From positions 62,001 to 126,000 of the forward strand of contig NZ_JAAOXM010000008.1 in the NCBI RefSeq assembly GCF_011605345.1: 64,000 nt of DNA. The letters are read 5' to 3'. The notes under the pieces were generated by a model, which made no database searches, was not told the DNA's origin, and saw nothing but the letters and a program-made list of their open reading frames with translations. Position 1 is the first letter of the stretch, and every line of letters begins with the position of its first letter. Source of the DNA: Burkholderia sp. D-99. GTDB taxonomy: Bacteria; Pseudomonadota; Gammaproteobacteria; Burkholderiales; Burkholderiaceae. This document shows positions 17,475-27,800 of this stretch, piece after piece. A program made the translations under genes and the position numbers.

Positions 17475-19123
17475 GCGGCCGCCGCCTGCAACTGGCGGCG
17501 CAGCAGGTCGCGCAGCGATTTCTTGCTGGTCTTGCCGATGCCGGTTTCCGGGAAGCGCGGCATGAACTCGATGCGATCGGGAATCTTGAAGGCGGCGAGC
17601 CCGCAGTCGCGCAGGTAGCGTTTCAGCACCAGCCTGGACGGCGCGGGCGCGCGGGCGACGACGAACGCGCACGTGCGCTCGCCGAGCAGCGGGTCGGGCA
17701 TCGCGACCACCGCCGCGTCGTGCACCTGCGGATGCGCGAGCAACAGGTTTTCCACTTCCTCAGCGGAGACTTTCTCGCCGCCGCGATTGATCTGGTCCTT
17801 GTCGCGGCCTTCGACGACGAGGTCGCCGTCCGCGGTGCGCCGCACGCGGTCGCCGCTGCGATAGAAGCCGTCGGCCGTGAACGCGGTCGCGTTGTGCTCG
17901 GCGAGCCGGTAGTAGCCGCGTATCGTGTACGGGCCGCGCACCTGCAACTCGCCGATTTCACCGGGCGCGACCGGTTCGCCGGCATCGTCGACGATGCGCA
18001 CTTCGTCGCCGTCCGACACGGGGCGGCCCTGCGTATGCGCGATCCGTTCGGGCGAATCGTCGAGCCGTGTACAGCAGATGAGTCCTTCCGCCATCCCGAA
18101 CACCTGTTGCAGCCGGCATCCGAGCACGGGCGTCACGCGCGCTGCCGCGTGGTCCATCAATCGGGCGCCACCGACCTGCAGCACGCGCAGGCTCGACAGG
18201 TCGGCCTGCCGTTGCGGCTGTTCGTCGAGCCACAGCAGCGCGAGCGGCGGCACGAGCGCGGTATGCGTGACGCGTTCCTGCGCGATCAGCGCGAAGCTCT
18301 GTTCGGGCTCGGGCCGCCCGGTCGTGACCACGCGGCCGCCCGCGAGCAGCGCACCGATTGTGCCGGGGCAGCACAGCGTGAAGTTGTGCGCCATCGGCAG
18401 CGCGGCGAGATACACGGTGCCGGCGTCGAATCCGCTTGCGGCGCTGCACGCGCGCACGTTGTACAGGTATTCGCGATGGCGGCGTGGAATCAGCTTCGGC
18501 GTGCCGGTCGTGCCGCCCGACAGCTGGAAGCATGCGATGTCGTCGGCGCGTGCCGCGCATTCGCGCAGCGGCGGCGCGTCGTATAGCGCGTCGAACGGGG
18601 TGAACGCGTGATCGTCGCCGGTCATCACGACATGCTCGAGCGTCGGGCAGTCGGCTTGCAGCACGGCCGCAAGCGGCCGGCAGTCGAATTCGCCGAGTTG
18701 TGCCGCGCCCAGATACGCGCGCGCGCCGGCGAAGCGGCAGAACGCGCCGATCTCGTAGTGGCGGTGAGCGGGCAACGCGAGCACCGGCCGCACGCCGAGC
18801 TGGAACAGCGCGAAGCAGGTCTCGACGAAGTGCGCGCCGTTCGGCAGATGGACGACGACCGCGTCGCCGCGCGTCAGGCCGAGACGCGCGAAGCCGCCCG
18901 CAAGCTGGCGGATGCGCGCCAGCAGGTCGCGATAGCTGAGCCGGCAGGCGCCGTCGACGATGGCGAGCGCATCGGGATCGCGCTGCGCTTGTGCGTCAAG
19001 CGCGTCGAAGAAAGTCGTGTCTTGCCAATAGCCGGCATCGCGATAGCGGCGCGCGAAGTCGCCGGGCCAGTCGGGCGCATCGGCCGGAATGGCCGGCGCC
19101 ACGGAGGGAAGGGTGGTTTGCAT
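17471..19123 (-). CDS. pchD: PchD, salicylate-AMP ligase
   Basis: The 550-residue stand-alone adenylation enzyme activates salicylate and loads it onto the aryl carrier domain of PchE. Core motifs are the P-loop (LSGGTTGTPK), FGMAEG, YRSGD and the C-terminal catalytic Lys region (TGIGKTSKKSL). Its start is 39 bp from a Fur-box-like palindrome. It is the first gene of the four-gene pchDCBA operon and is divergent from pchR. Confidence 0.95.
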   Translation of the reverse strand: MQTTLPSVAPAIPADAPDWPGDFARRYRDAGYWQDTTFFDALDAQAQRDPDALAIVDGACRLSYRDLLARIRQLAGGFARLGLTRGDAVVVHLPNGAHFVETCFALFQLGVRPVLALPAHRHYEIGAFCRFAGARAYLGAAQLGEFDCRPLAAVLQADCPTLEHVVMTGDDHAFTPFDALYDAPPLRECAARADDIACFQLSGGTTGTPKLIPRRHREYLYNVRACSAASGFDAGTVYLAALPMAHNFTLCCPGTIGALLAGGRVVTTGRPEPEQSFALIAQERVTHTALVPPLALLWLDEQPQRQADLSSLRVLQVGGARLMDHAAARVTPVLGCRLQQVFGMAEGLICCTRLDDSPERIAHTQGRPVSDGDEVRIVDDAGEPVAPGEIGELQVRGPYTIRGYYRLAEHNATAFTADGFYRSGDRVRRTADGDLVVEGRDKDQINRGGEKVSAEEVENLLLAHPQVHDAAVVAMPDPLLGERTCAFVVARAPAPSRLVLKRYLRDCGLAAFKIPDRIEFMPRFPETGIGKTSKKSLRDLLRRQLQAAAA

Positions 19124-19161
19124 GCGCTGACCTTGGGTTCCGGCAAGTTGTCAAAAAATGT

Positions 19162-19182
19162 AAATGAGAGGTATTATCATTT
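19162..19182. promoter_or_regulatory. Fur-box-like site at the pchD promoter
   Basis: AAATGAGAGG-T-ATTATCATTT is an AT-rich imperfect palindrome in otherwise GC-rich DNA. It resembles the Fur consensus of GATAAT-type hexamers and overlaps the expected pchD core promoter, predicting iron repression. Confidence 0.75.
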
Positions 19183-19234
19183 GTAACAAGTGCCGCGATA
19201 ACGCCGTTTCTTTCGATATCGCGGCAATTTCATT
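19180..19234 (-). promoter_or_regulatory. Candidate PchR box upstream of pchD (weak)
   Basis: On the minus strand two segments beginning at 19234 and 19213, 21 bp apart, share AANGAAANNGC. A TACAAA hexamer (19185-19180) begins 28 bp after the second. This is the geometry seen at other promoters here, but sequence agreement is modest and the alignment was made after seeing the others. Confidence 0.4.
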
Positions 19235-19340
19235 CGATCGGGCGCCTGTCGCGCGGCGCCCGCCCGGCCCGGCCGGACAATCGGCCGGTTGCCGCCGGCG
19301 CGCGCCGGGCCGCGCGTGCCGCCTAACCAACGGACCTCCG

Positions 19341-20282
19341 ATGAGCTCGACCTCCTTCGCTTCGTCACGACGTCACCCGCCGGTGCTCGTGCCCGGCAAT
19401 CATCCGGGCGTGGTGCACATCGACGCGGGCATGAAACTCATGAGCGGCACGCTGTGCTCGGACAGCCGCGACTGGTACGAGGAGCCGCTCGAAAAAGGGC
19501 TGAAGCTCGTCCTCGTGCAGAGCGGGCAGCTGCGCTGCCGCGTGCCGGGCCAGCCCGAGCAGTGCATCAAGGGGCCGGGCCTGTGCGTGATCGCCAACGA
19601 CGGCGAATTCACGACGCACCAGATCTACGACCGCGACACGCCGCTGCGCTACACGATCGTGCAGCTCGGCCTCGACGCGCTCGACCGCAACCTGAGCCTG
19701 TTGCCGGAGAAGATGCTCGCGCCGACGGGCGGCGATCCGCGCATCGTCAGTTGCCCGGCGTCGAAGGCGCTGCAGGCGCTCGCGGTGCAGATCGCGACGT
19801 GCCCGTTCGAGGGCGCGGTGCGCGAGTACTACCTGAAGGCCAAGGCGTTCGAGCTGACCGCGCTGAGCGCGCAGTTGCTGGCGACGCAGCGGCAGTTCGC
19901 GCCGGCCGACGTGCGCGTCACGTCGTCGGACGTCGAGCGCGTGTATGCGGCGAGCGACATCCTGACGCGCGAGCTTCAGCAGCCGCCGACGCTCGACGCG
20001 CTCGCGGGCCGGGTGGGGATGAATTCGCGCAAGCTGACGGCTGGTTTCCGCAAGGTGTTCGGCACGAGCGTGTATGCGTACCTGCAGGAATACCGGTTGC
20101 GGACCGCGCACGCGATGCTGTGCGCGGAGGACGCGAACGTGTCGACCGTGGCGTACCGCGTCGGCTACAGCCCCGCGCATTTCTCGATTGCGTTCCGCAA
20201 GCGCTACGGCATTTCGCCGAGCGATATTCGCGCGTCGTCGAACGCGATCGACGACGTCGAACTGGAGCGCGCGGCAATCTAA
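19341..20282 (+). CDS. pchR: PchR, AraC-type pyochelin regulator
   Basis: The 313-residue regulator has an N-terminal ligand domain (SGTLCSDSRDWYEEPLEKGLKLVLVQSG) typical of PchR and a C-terminal pair of HTHs (TLDALAGRVGMNSRKLTAGFRKVFG and VSTVAYRVGYSPAHFSIAFRKRYG). In Pseudomonas, PchR bound to ferripyochelin activates pch and fpt genes. ATG 19341 is used, because the upstream extension overlaps the Fur region. It sits between pchD (divergent) and pchE (same strand), the standard Burkholderia order. Confidence 0.94.
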   Translation: MSSTSFASSRRHPPVLVPGNHPGVVHIDAGMKLMSGTLCSDSRDWYEEPLEKGLKLVLVQSGQLRCRVPGQPEQCIKGPGLCVIANDGEFTTHQIYDRDTPLRYTIVQLGLDALDRNLSLLPEKMLAPTGGDPRIVSCPASKALQALAVQIATCPFEGAVREYYLKAKAFELTALSAQLLATQRQFAPADVRVTSSDVERVYAASDILTRELQQPPTLDALAGRVGMNSRKLTAGFRKVFGTSVYAYLQEYRLRTAHAMLCAEDANVSTVAYRVGYSPAHFSIAFRKRYGISPSDIRASSNAIDDVELERAAI

Positions 20283-20331
20283 AACAACTGACCGGCCGCC
20301 TAAAGCAATCGACCGGGCTCATGGGTGTAAA
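20277..20331 (+). promoter_or_regulatory. Candidate PchR box and core promoter of pchE
   Basis: Two 21-bp units start at 20277 and 20298 and agree at 15 of 21 positions; both contain CTAAA, then CAA, then GACCGG. TGTAAA (20326-20331) begins exactly 28 bp after the second unit and is a plausible -10. No good -35 is present, as expected for an AraC-activated promoter. The first unit overlaps the end of pchR. Confidence 0.6.
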
Positions 20332-20348
20332 TGAGATAGATTCTCATT
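20330..20348. promoter_or_regulatory. Fur-box-like palindrome at pchE
   Basis: AATGAGA-TAGAT-TCTCATT is a perfect 7-5-7 palindrome overlapping the downstream edge of the putative -10. This position would block transcription of pchEFGHI in iron-rich cells. Confidence 0.8.
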
Positions 20349-20405
20349 AACGGGTGGCCGCCGCCGCGCGGATCCGCCATCGAACGACCCATACAAGGCG
20401 TGCCC

Positions 20406-23400
20406 ATGAGCCAGACCGCTGTCGATTCAACCATCGATCATTCCGATCCTTCCCGTTTTTCTCCCATTGCCTTTCGCTCGCAGCTCGTCGCGATGATCGC
20501 GACGCTGCTCGACGAGCCCGTCGACGAAATCGCGTCGCTCGACGATGACGAGGACCTGCTGAGCTGCGGCCTCGATTCGATCCGGCTGATGTACCTGCAG
20601 ACGCGCGTGAACCGGCTCGGCTATGCGCTGACGTTCGATGCGCTCGCGCGTACGCCGACGCTCGGCGCGTGGGCCGAGCTGCTCGCGAATGCGCCGCGTG
20701 TTGCACCCACGGCGCCTGACATCGAGCCTGCCGAGGTCGTCGAGGTCGACGTGCAGGCGCCGTTCGACTTGTCCGCTGTGCAGCAGGCGTACTGGCTCGG
20801 CCGCGGCGACGGCGAAGTGCTCGGCAACGTGAGCTGTCACGCGTTCCTCGAGTTTCGCAGCCGCGCGATCGATCCCGTTCGTCTCGACGCGGCGTGCCGG
20901 CACGTGCGCGAGCGCCATCCGATGCTGCGTGCGCGCTTCACCGGCGGCCGCCAGCAGATCGTCGCGGCACCGGACGCGCCGGTGTTCGCGCATGCGGACT
21001 GGCGTGACAGGGTCGCCGTCGATGCGGAAACCGAATGGGTGTCGCTGCGCGCGTTCCGGTCGCACGAATGTCTCGACGTCGAGCATGCGCAGGTTTTCAT
21101 GATGGGGCTCGTGCAGATGCCCGGCGGCGAGGATCGCGTGTGGCTGAGCGTCGACCTGCTCGCGGCCGACGTGGACAGCGTGCGGCTGCTGATGCAGGAG
21201 ATCGGCGCCGCGTATGCCGAACCGTCGGCATTGCCCGACGCGCCGTCGACGTGGTTCCCGGCCTGGCTCGCGCGTCGCGCGGCCGATACGCGCGATGCGC
21301 GGGCCGCGGCGCGCGACGCCTGGCATGCGCGGCTCGCGACGCTGCCGGAAGGGCCGGCGCTGCCGCTCGCCCGTGCGCCGGAAACGATTCGCGCGCCGCG
21401 TTTCAGCCGCGTTGCGCATACGCTGAGCACGGCCGAACTCGCGCGTCTGCAGGCGCGGGCCGCGCAGCATGGCGTCACGCTGTCGTCGGTGTTCGGTGCG
21501 GCGTTCGCCGCGGTGCTCGCGCGCTGGAGCGGCCGGCAGGCGTTCCTGCTCAACGTGCCGCTGTTCGACCGGCACGGCGATGCGCCCGATCTCGGCCGCG
21601 TGATCGCCGATTTCACGACGCTGCTGCTCGTCGAATGCGACGTGCGCGCCGACGCGAGCGCGGCCGACACGGTGCGCGCGTTCCAGCAGCGGCTGCACGG
21701 CGCGATCGCACAGGCTGCCTATCCGGCGCTCGACGTGCTGCGCGATGCGCGCCGGCAGGGCGCGCCGCGTGCGGCGCCCGTCGTGTTCTCGTGCAATCTC
21801 GGCGACGCGCCGTTCGTGCCCGACGCATTCGCGCGCGTGTTCGGCGATCTGCACGACATGATTTCGCAGACGCCGCAGGTGTGGCTCGATCACCAGCTCT
21901 ATCGCGTACCGGACGGCGCGCTGCTCGCATGGGACAGTGTCGACGGCCTGTTTCCCGACGGGATGATCGATGCGATGTTCGGCGCGTATGTCGCGCTCGT
22001 GCAGGCGCTGTGCGATCGCGACTGGCGGCTGCCGATCGCAGTCGAGCTGCCGTCCTCGCAGCGACGCGTGCGCGATGCGCTCAACGCGGTGCCCGCGCCC
22101 GCGCGGCCGCGCACGCTGCATGCCGACTTCTTCGCATTGGCCGCGCGCGAGCCGGCGGCCGTCGCATTGCGCTGCGGCGAGCGTGTCGTGACGAGCGGCG
22201 AACTGGCCGCGCAGGCGCTGGCGATCGCGGGTGGCTTGCGTGCGGCCGGCATCGGTCACGGCGATGCCGTCGAGATCAGCCTGCCGCGCGGGCCGGAACA
22301 GGTGGCCGCGGTGTTCGGCGTACTGGCCGCCGGCGCGTGCTACGTGCCGCTCGACATCGCGCAGCCAGCCGCGCGCAAGGCGCTGATCGAACGCGCCTCC
22401 GGCGTGAAGGCCGTGATCGGCGACACGGCGCGCGCGGATGCGCCGCTGCCGCATTTCGACGTCGCGGCGCTGACGCGGCATGCGCCGCTGGCCGCGCCGC
22501 TCGCGGTAGCGCCGCAGGCCACCGCGTACGTGATCTACACGTCCGGTTCGACGGGTGTACCGAAGGGTGTCGAGATGACGCACGCGGCGGCGCTCAACAC
22601 GATCGACGCGATCGACGCGCTGCTCGGCGTGCGTGCGCAAGACCGCTTGCTCGCGGTATCGGCACTCGATTTCGACCTGTCGGTGTACGACCTGTTCGGC
22701 GTGCTCGGTGCTGGCGCCGAGCTCGTGCTGCCGACCCAGGACGATGCGCGTGACGCGGCGCGCTGGATCGAGCTGATCGCGCAGCATCGCGTGACGCTGT
22801 GGAATTCGGCCCCCGCGCTGCTGGAAATGGCGCTGGCGGTGCCCGCTGCGGGCGACGCGTGCCGCAGCGTGCGCGCGGCGCTGCTGTCCGGCGACTGGAT
22901 CGCGCTCGACCTGCCGGCGCGCCTGCGCGAACGGTGCGGCGACGCCTGTGCGTTCCATGCGCTCGGCGGCGCGACCGAGGCCGGCATCTGGTCGAACGTG
23001 CAGACGGTGCGCGACGTGCCGCCGCACTGGCGTTCGATTCCGTATGGCCGGCCGTTGCCGGGGCAGGCCTATCGTGTCGTCGACGCCGACGGCCGCGATG
23101 TACCGGACTACGTGCCGGGCGAACTGCTGATCGGGGGCGACAGTCTCGCGCGCGGCTACCGGAACGATCCCGAGCTGACTGCGCAGCGCTTCGTGCAGCA
23201 GGCGTCGGGCCGCTGGTATCGCACGGGCGACCGTGGCCGCTACTGGCCCGACGGCACGCTCGAATTCCTGGGGCGCGAGGATCGCCAGGTGAAGGTACGC
23301 GGGCACCGGATCGAACTGGGCGAGATCGAGGCCGCGCTGGCCGCGCATCCGCAGATCGACGGTGCGTGCGCGAGCGTCGTCGGCGGCGAAGCCGCGCGCA

Positions 23401-24830
23401 TCGTTGCAGCGTTCGTGCCGGCCGATCGCGCATCGGATGTCATGCTGTCATCGCCCGCGCTCGCGGAAGCGGACGTTGCCGATACCGCGCATGCGGAAGC
23501 GGCCGTCGCGCGTGCGGTGGCCGATCGGCTGCTCGATGGCGATACGGGCTTGCCGCAGTCGCTGCGTATGCATGTGCATGCAAAGGATGACGATTCGATT
23601 TCCATCGACGGCGCGCTCGATCTGCTCGGCTGGTATGCCGCCGATCTCGACGACCTGACCGGATCGCTGCGTGCGCTCGCTGCGGATCCTGACGGCGCCG
23701 CGCGGCGTGTGCCGCTCGATCCGCGGATAGCGCCGCTGGCATTCGCGACGCGTCTGCCGGATGGCGCCCGCGCGCTGCGCGAGTTTGGCGATGCACTGCA
23801 GGCTCAGGCCGCCACGCGCACCGAGCCGTTGCGGGTCGCGGTGCTCGACGCACGCGCCGGGCAATGGTTCGATGCGGGGCTCGGCGTGCTCGACGATCCG
23901 CGCTTCGACGTGACGCTGTTCGACGCGTCGCCAGGTCTGCTGCACAACGCGCAGGCGTACTTCGCACAAACGATGCCGATGTTGCAGGCGATGCAGGACG
24001 GCCTGCTGCCCGCACGTCATCTCGGCCGGTTCGATTGCGTGATCAGCTTCGCGGCGGCACACCTGCGCGACGATCCACGCGATACGTTCCGGATCGCGGC
24101 AGCGTTGCTTGCGGAGAATGGCCGCCTGCTGCTCGCCGACGTGCTGCGCGATTCGCCGCTGCGCGAACTCGTCGCGGGCGTGACGGGCGATGCGTCGCTG
24201 CCGCGGCCGTTTGCACACGAAGCGCTGGCGTCGGCGGCACACGCGTGCGGCTTTGCGCTGGAAGATTCCCGGAGCTGGCGCTCGACCGCGTTCGCCTGCA
24301 TCGACGCGCGCCGTGTCGGCGAACCAGCCGCGCAAGCGGCGCTGGCCGACTGGCTGCGCGACCGGTTGCCCGACGCGATGCGTCCCGACGCGCTGTGGTG
24401 GATCGCGCGCTGGCCGCTCAACGTGAACGGCAAGATCGATCGGCGGGCGGTGGGCGAGGCGCTCGCGCGTGCGATCGGTGACGCACCGGCCGTACACGAT
24501 GCATTCGTGCCGGCTGATGAACGGCAGGCGACGCTGCTCGCCTGCTGGGAGCACGCGCTTGGCCGCCCGGCGAACGCGCGCGACGCGACGTTCTTCGCGC
24601 TCGGCGGCGACAGCCTGCTCGCCACGCGCCTGCTCGCGCAACTGCGCGAGCGGCTCGGCGTGCGGGTCGGGATGGCTGCGTTCTACCGGCAGCCGACGCT
24701 CGCGGGTCTCGCCGCGCAGCTCGACGAGGCCGCGCAGGCCGCATCGTCCATGCCGGGCTTGCAAGCGTCGCAGACCTCGCAGGCCGAAAGCGACACGCCG
24801 GTTGCGGCGATCGAGGAGGGCGTGCTGTGA
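20406..24830 (+). CDS. pchE: PchE, dihydroaeruginoate synthetase (NRPS)
   Basis: The 1474-residue nonribosomal peptide synthetase joins salicylate to cysteine and cyclises it. Domains in order: aryl carrier (Ser58 in GLDSIRL); condensation/cyclisation domain with the motif D250-LLAA-D255-V-D-S; adenylation domain (YTSGSTG, 711-717) for cysteine; an embedded methyltransferase-like epimerase region (about 1000-1300); and a carrier domain (Ser1403 in GGDSLLATRL). Length and order match PchE. ATG 20406 follows AAGG; a GTG 6 bp earlier is less likely. It overlaps pchF by 4 bp. Confidence 0.95.
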   Translation: MSQTAVDSTIDHSDPSRFSPIAFRSQLVAMIATLLDEPVDEIASLDDDEDLLSCGLDSIRLMYLQTRVNRLGYALTFDALARTPTLGAWAELLANAPRVAPTAPDIEPAEVVEVDVQAPFDLSAVQQAYWLGRGDGEVLGNVSCHAFLEFRSRAIDPVRLDAACRHVRERHPMLRARFTGGRQQIVAAPDAPVFAHADWRDRVAVDAETEWVSLRAFRSHECLDVEHAQVFMMGLVQMPGGEDRVWLSVDLLAADVDSVRLLMQEIGAAYAEPSALPDAPSTWFPAWLARRAADTRDARAAARDAWHARLATLPEGPALPLARAPETIRAPRFSRVAHTLSTAELARLQARAAQHGVTLSSVFGAAFAAVLARWSGRQAFLLNVPLFDRHGDAPDLGRVIADFTTLLLVECDVRADASAADTVRAFQQRLHGAIAQAAYPALDVLRDARRQGAPRAAPVVFSCNLGDAPFVPDAFARVFGDLHDMISQTPQVWLDHQLYRVPDGALLAWDSVDGLFPDGMIDAMFGAYVALVQALCDRDWRLPIAVELPSSQRRVRDALNAVPAPARPRTLHADFFALAAREPAAVALRCGERVVTSGELAAQALAIAGGLRAAGIGHGDAVEISLPRGPEQVAAVFGVLAAGACYVPLDIAQPAARKALIERASGVKAVIGDTARADAPLPHFDVAALTRHAPLAAPLAVAPQATAYVIYTSGSTGVPKGVEMTHAAALNTIDAIDALLGVRAQDRLLAVSALDFDLSVYDLFGVLGAGAELVLPTQDDARDAARWIELIAQHRVTLWNSAPALLEMALAVPAAGDACRSVRAALLSGDWIALDLPARLRERCGDACAFHALGGATEAGIWSNVQTVRDVPPHWRSIPYGRPLPGQAYRVVDADGRDVPDYVPGELLIGGDSLARGYRNDPELTAQRFVQQASGRWYRTGDRGRYWPDGTLEFLGREDRQVKVRGHRIELGEIEAALAAHPQIDGACASVVGGEAARIVAAFVPADRASDVMLSSPALAEADVADTAHAEAAVARAVADRLLDGDTGLPQSLRMHVHAKDDDSISIDGALDLLGWYAADLDDLTGSLRALAADPDGAARRVPLDPRIAPLAFATRLPDGARALREFGDALQAQAATRTEPLRVAVLDARAGQWFDAGLGVLDDPRFDVTLFDASPGLLHNAQAYFAQTMPMLQAMQDGLLPARHLGRFDCVISFAAAHLRDDPRDTFRIAAALLAENGRLLLADVLRDSPLRELVAGVTGDASLPRPFAHEALASAAHACGFALEDSRSWRSTAFACIDARRVGEPAAQAALADWLRDRLPDAMRPDALWWIARWPLNVNGKIDRRAVGEALARAIGDAPAVHDAFVPADERQATLLACWEHALGRPANARDATFFALGGDSLLATRLLAQLRERLGVRVGMAAFYRQPTLAGLAAQLDEAAQAASSMPGLQASQTSQAESDTPVAAIEEGVL

Positions 24831-27800
24831 GCTTCGATGACGTGCTCGATCTTTGCCGCGAACGCCAGATCGAACTGTGGTGCGACGACGGCGGCCAGTT
24901 GCGCTATCGCGCGCCGGCCGGCGCGCTCGATGCGGACCTGGCCGCGCGCATCAAGGCCGAACGCGACGCGTTCGTCCGCTTCCTGCAGGACGGCGCTTGG
25001 CGCTGCGATCCGGCGCGCCGGCACGAGCGGTTCGCGCTGACGCCGGTACAAGCCGCATACGTGCTCGGCCGGCACGAATCGTTCGAGTTCGGCGGCAATG
25101 CGTGCCATCTGTACGTCGAATATGGCGAGCCCGCGAATCTCGACTGCGTGCGCTTCGAGGCGGCGTGGAATGCGTGCGTCGCACGGCATCCGATGCTGCG
25201 TGCGATCGTCGAGGACAACGCATGGCAACGCGTGCTTCCCGACGTGCCGTGGCAGCCGCTCGCGGTGCACGACCTGCGCGATGCCGAGGCGAACGCATTC
25301 GATGCGCACATGAAGCGCGTGCGCGAGCGCCTCGACCATGCGGTGCACGCGCTCGACCGCTGGCCGGTGCTGCAGCCGGAAGTGAGCCTCGGGCCGGACG
25401 GCGCGGTGCTGCACCTGTCCGTCGATTTCACGCTGATCGACTACGCGAGCCTGCAATTGCTGCTCGCCGAATGGCGGCGCCGTTACGATGACCCGCAATG
25501 GCAGCCCGAGCCGCTCGACGCGACGTTCCGCGATTACGTCGTCAATGAAGCCCATGCCGGCACGCGCGCCGATCATGCGCGCGACAAGGCGTGGTGGCTT
25601 GCGCGCCTCGACGATCTGCCCGCGCGCCCCGATCTGCCGGTGGTGCCCACGATGCCGTCCGACGCGCGGCCGCGCTTCACGCACCGCCATGCGCGGCTCG
25701 ATCGTGCGCAATGGGCCGCGCTGAGCGGCCACGCGAGCCGCTTCGGGCTGAGCGCGGCGAGCGTCGCGCTGGCCGCGTTCGCCGAAGTCGTCGGCCGCTG
25801 GAGCCAGTCGCCCGCGTTCTGCCTGAACCTGACGGTGCTGAACCGGCCGCCCGTGCATCCGCGCATCGACGCGGTGCTCGGCGATTTCACCGCACTGAGC
25901 CTGCTCGCGGTCGACGCGACGCACGGGCGCGATTTCGTCGAGCGTGCGCGCACGATCGGTGCGCGGATGTTCGACGACCTCGACCATCGCGCGTTTACCG
26001 GCGTCGACGTGATGCGCGAACTCGCGCGGCGGCGCGGCAAGGATGCGGCGCTGATGCCGGTGGTGTTCACGAGCGGCATCGGCAGTGTCGGCCGACTGCT
26101 CGGCGAGCACGCGGCCCGCGCCGAGCCGCCGCGCTACATGATCAGCCAGACGCCGCAGGTGTGGCTCGACTGCCAGGTGACCGACCAGTTCGGCGGGCTG
26201 GAAATCGGCTGGGACGTGCGCGACGACCTGTTTCCGGACGGGATGCCCGCGGCGATGTTCGACGCGTACGTCGCGCTGCTGGGCCGGCTCGCTGCTGAAG
26301 CGGCGTGGTGGTCGCGCGCGGGCGACATCGTGCTGCCGTCCGACGCGCCCGCCGCCGAGGTTCATCCGGATGCGGATACGCATATCGCGGCCGGCTTCGC
26401 CGCGCAGGCGTTGCGGTCGCCCGATGCACCGGTGGTGATCGATGCGCAGGGGGCGCGCACGTATCGCGACGTCGCGCAGCATGCGGCGGCGCTGCGGTCG
26501 GCGCTCGAACAGGCCGGCGTCGGCGTGGGTGATACGGTCGCCGTGCTGATGCCGAAGTGCGCGCACCAGCTCGCGGCCGTGCTCGCGATCGTCCAGGCGG
26601 GCGCCGCGTACGTGCCGGTCGACAGCCGCCAGCCGGCGCTGCGGCAACAGGCGATCCTGCGCAATGCGCGGGTGCGTGCGGTCGTCAGCGTGCAGGCGCT
26701 CGACTTCGAGCATGATGGTTGCGTGCGCATCGATCTCGATGCATTGCCGATCGATCCGCAATGGCCGCCGCGCGCCGCGCGCGAGATTGCCGGCGATGCA
26801 CTCGCGTACGTGATCTATACGTCGGGCTCCACCGGCGAACCCAAGGGCGTTATGCTGAGCCACGCGGCCGTGTGCAACACGCTGGCCGACATCAGCGCGC
26901 GCCATGAAGTCGGTGACGGCGACGTGGTGCTCGGCCTGGCCGAGTTGAGCTTCGACCTGTCCGTCTACGACTTCTTCGGCGCGACCGCGCGCGGCGCGTG
27001 CATCGTGCTGCCCGATCCGGCGCGCGGCAACGATCCGTCGCATTGGGCCGAGCTGATGGTGCGCCATCGCGTGACGCTGTGGAATTCGGTGCCCGCGCAA
27101 GGGCAGATGTTGATCGACTACCTCGAAGGCGAACCGGCGCTCGACGTGCCGGGCCCGCGCCGCGTGCTGTGGTCGGGAGACTGGATTCCGGTGACGCTGC
27201 CCACGCGCTGGTGGCGGCGCTGGCCCGACAGCGCGCTGTTCAGCCTGGGCGGCGCGACCGAGGCGTCGATCTGGTCGATCGAGCATCCGATCCGTCCGGC
27301 GGATACGCAGCTGGCCAGCATTCCGTACGGCCGCGCGCTGACCGGGCAGACGATGGAAGTGCTCGACGCACTCGGCCGGCCTTGCCCGCCCGGCGTGCGC
27401 GGCGAGATCCATATCGGCGGCGTGGGGCTGGCAACGGGTTACGCGAACGATCCTGTGCGAACGGCCGAACGCTTCGTCCGTCATGGCGACGGGCGGCGAC
27501 TCTACCGCACCGGCGATCTTGGCCGCGTGCGCACCGACGGCTCGCTCGAATTCCTCGGCAGGCAGGACGATCAGGTAAAAATCCGTGGCTACCGGATCGA
27601 GCTGGCCGAGATCGATGCGGCGCTGACCGCGCATCCGCTCGTCGGCGCGGCCGCGACGATCGTGCTCGGCGAAGGCGCGGAGCGCCGGCTCGCGAGCTTC
27701 GCGTCGCTGCACGGCGCGGAGCCGTCGGCGCATGACGACGCGCTGCACGAGATTGCGAAGCACGTGCGCACGGCGTTCGACGCCGCGCGCTGGCCCGCGC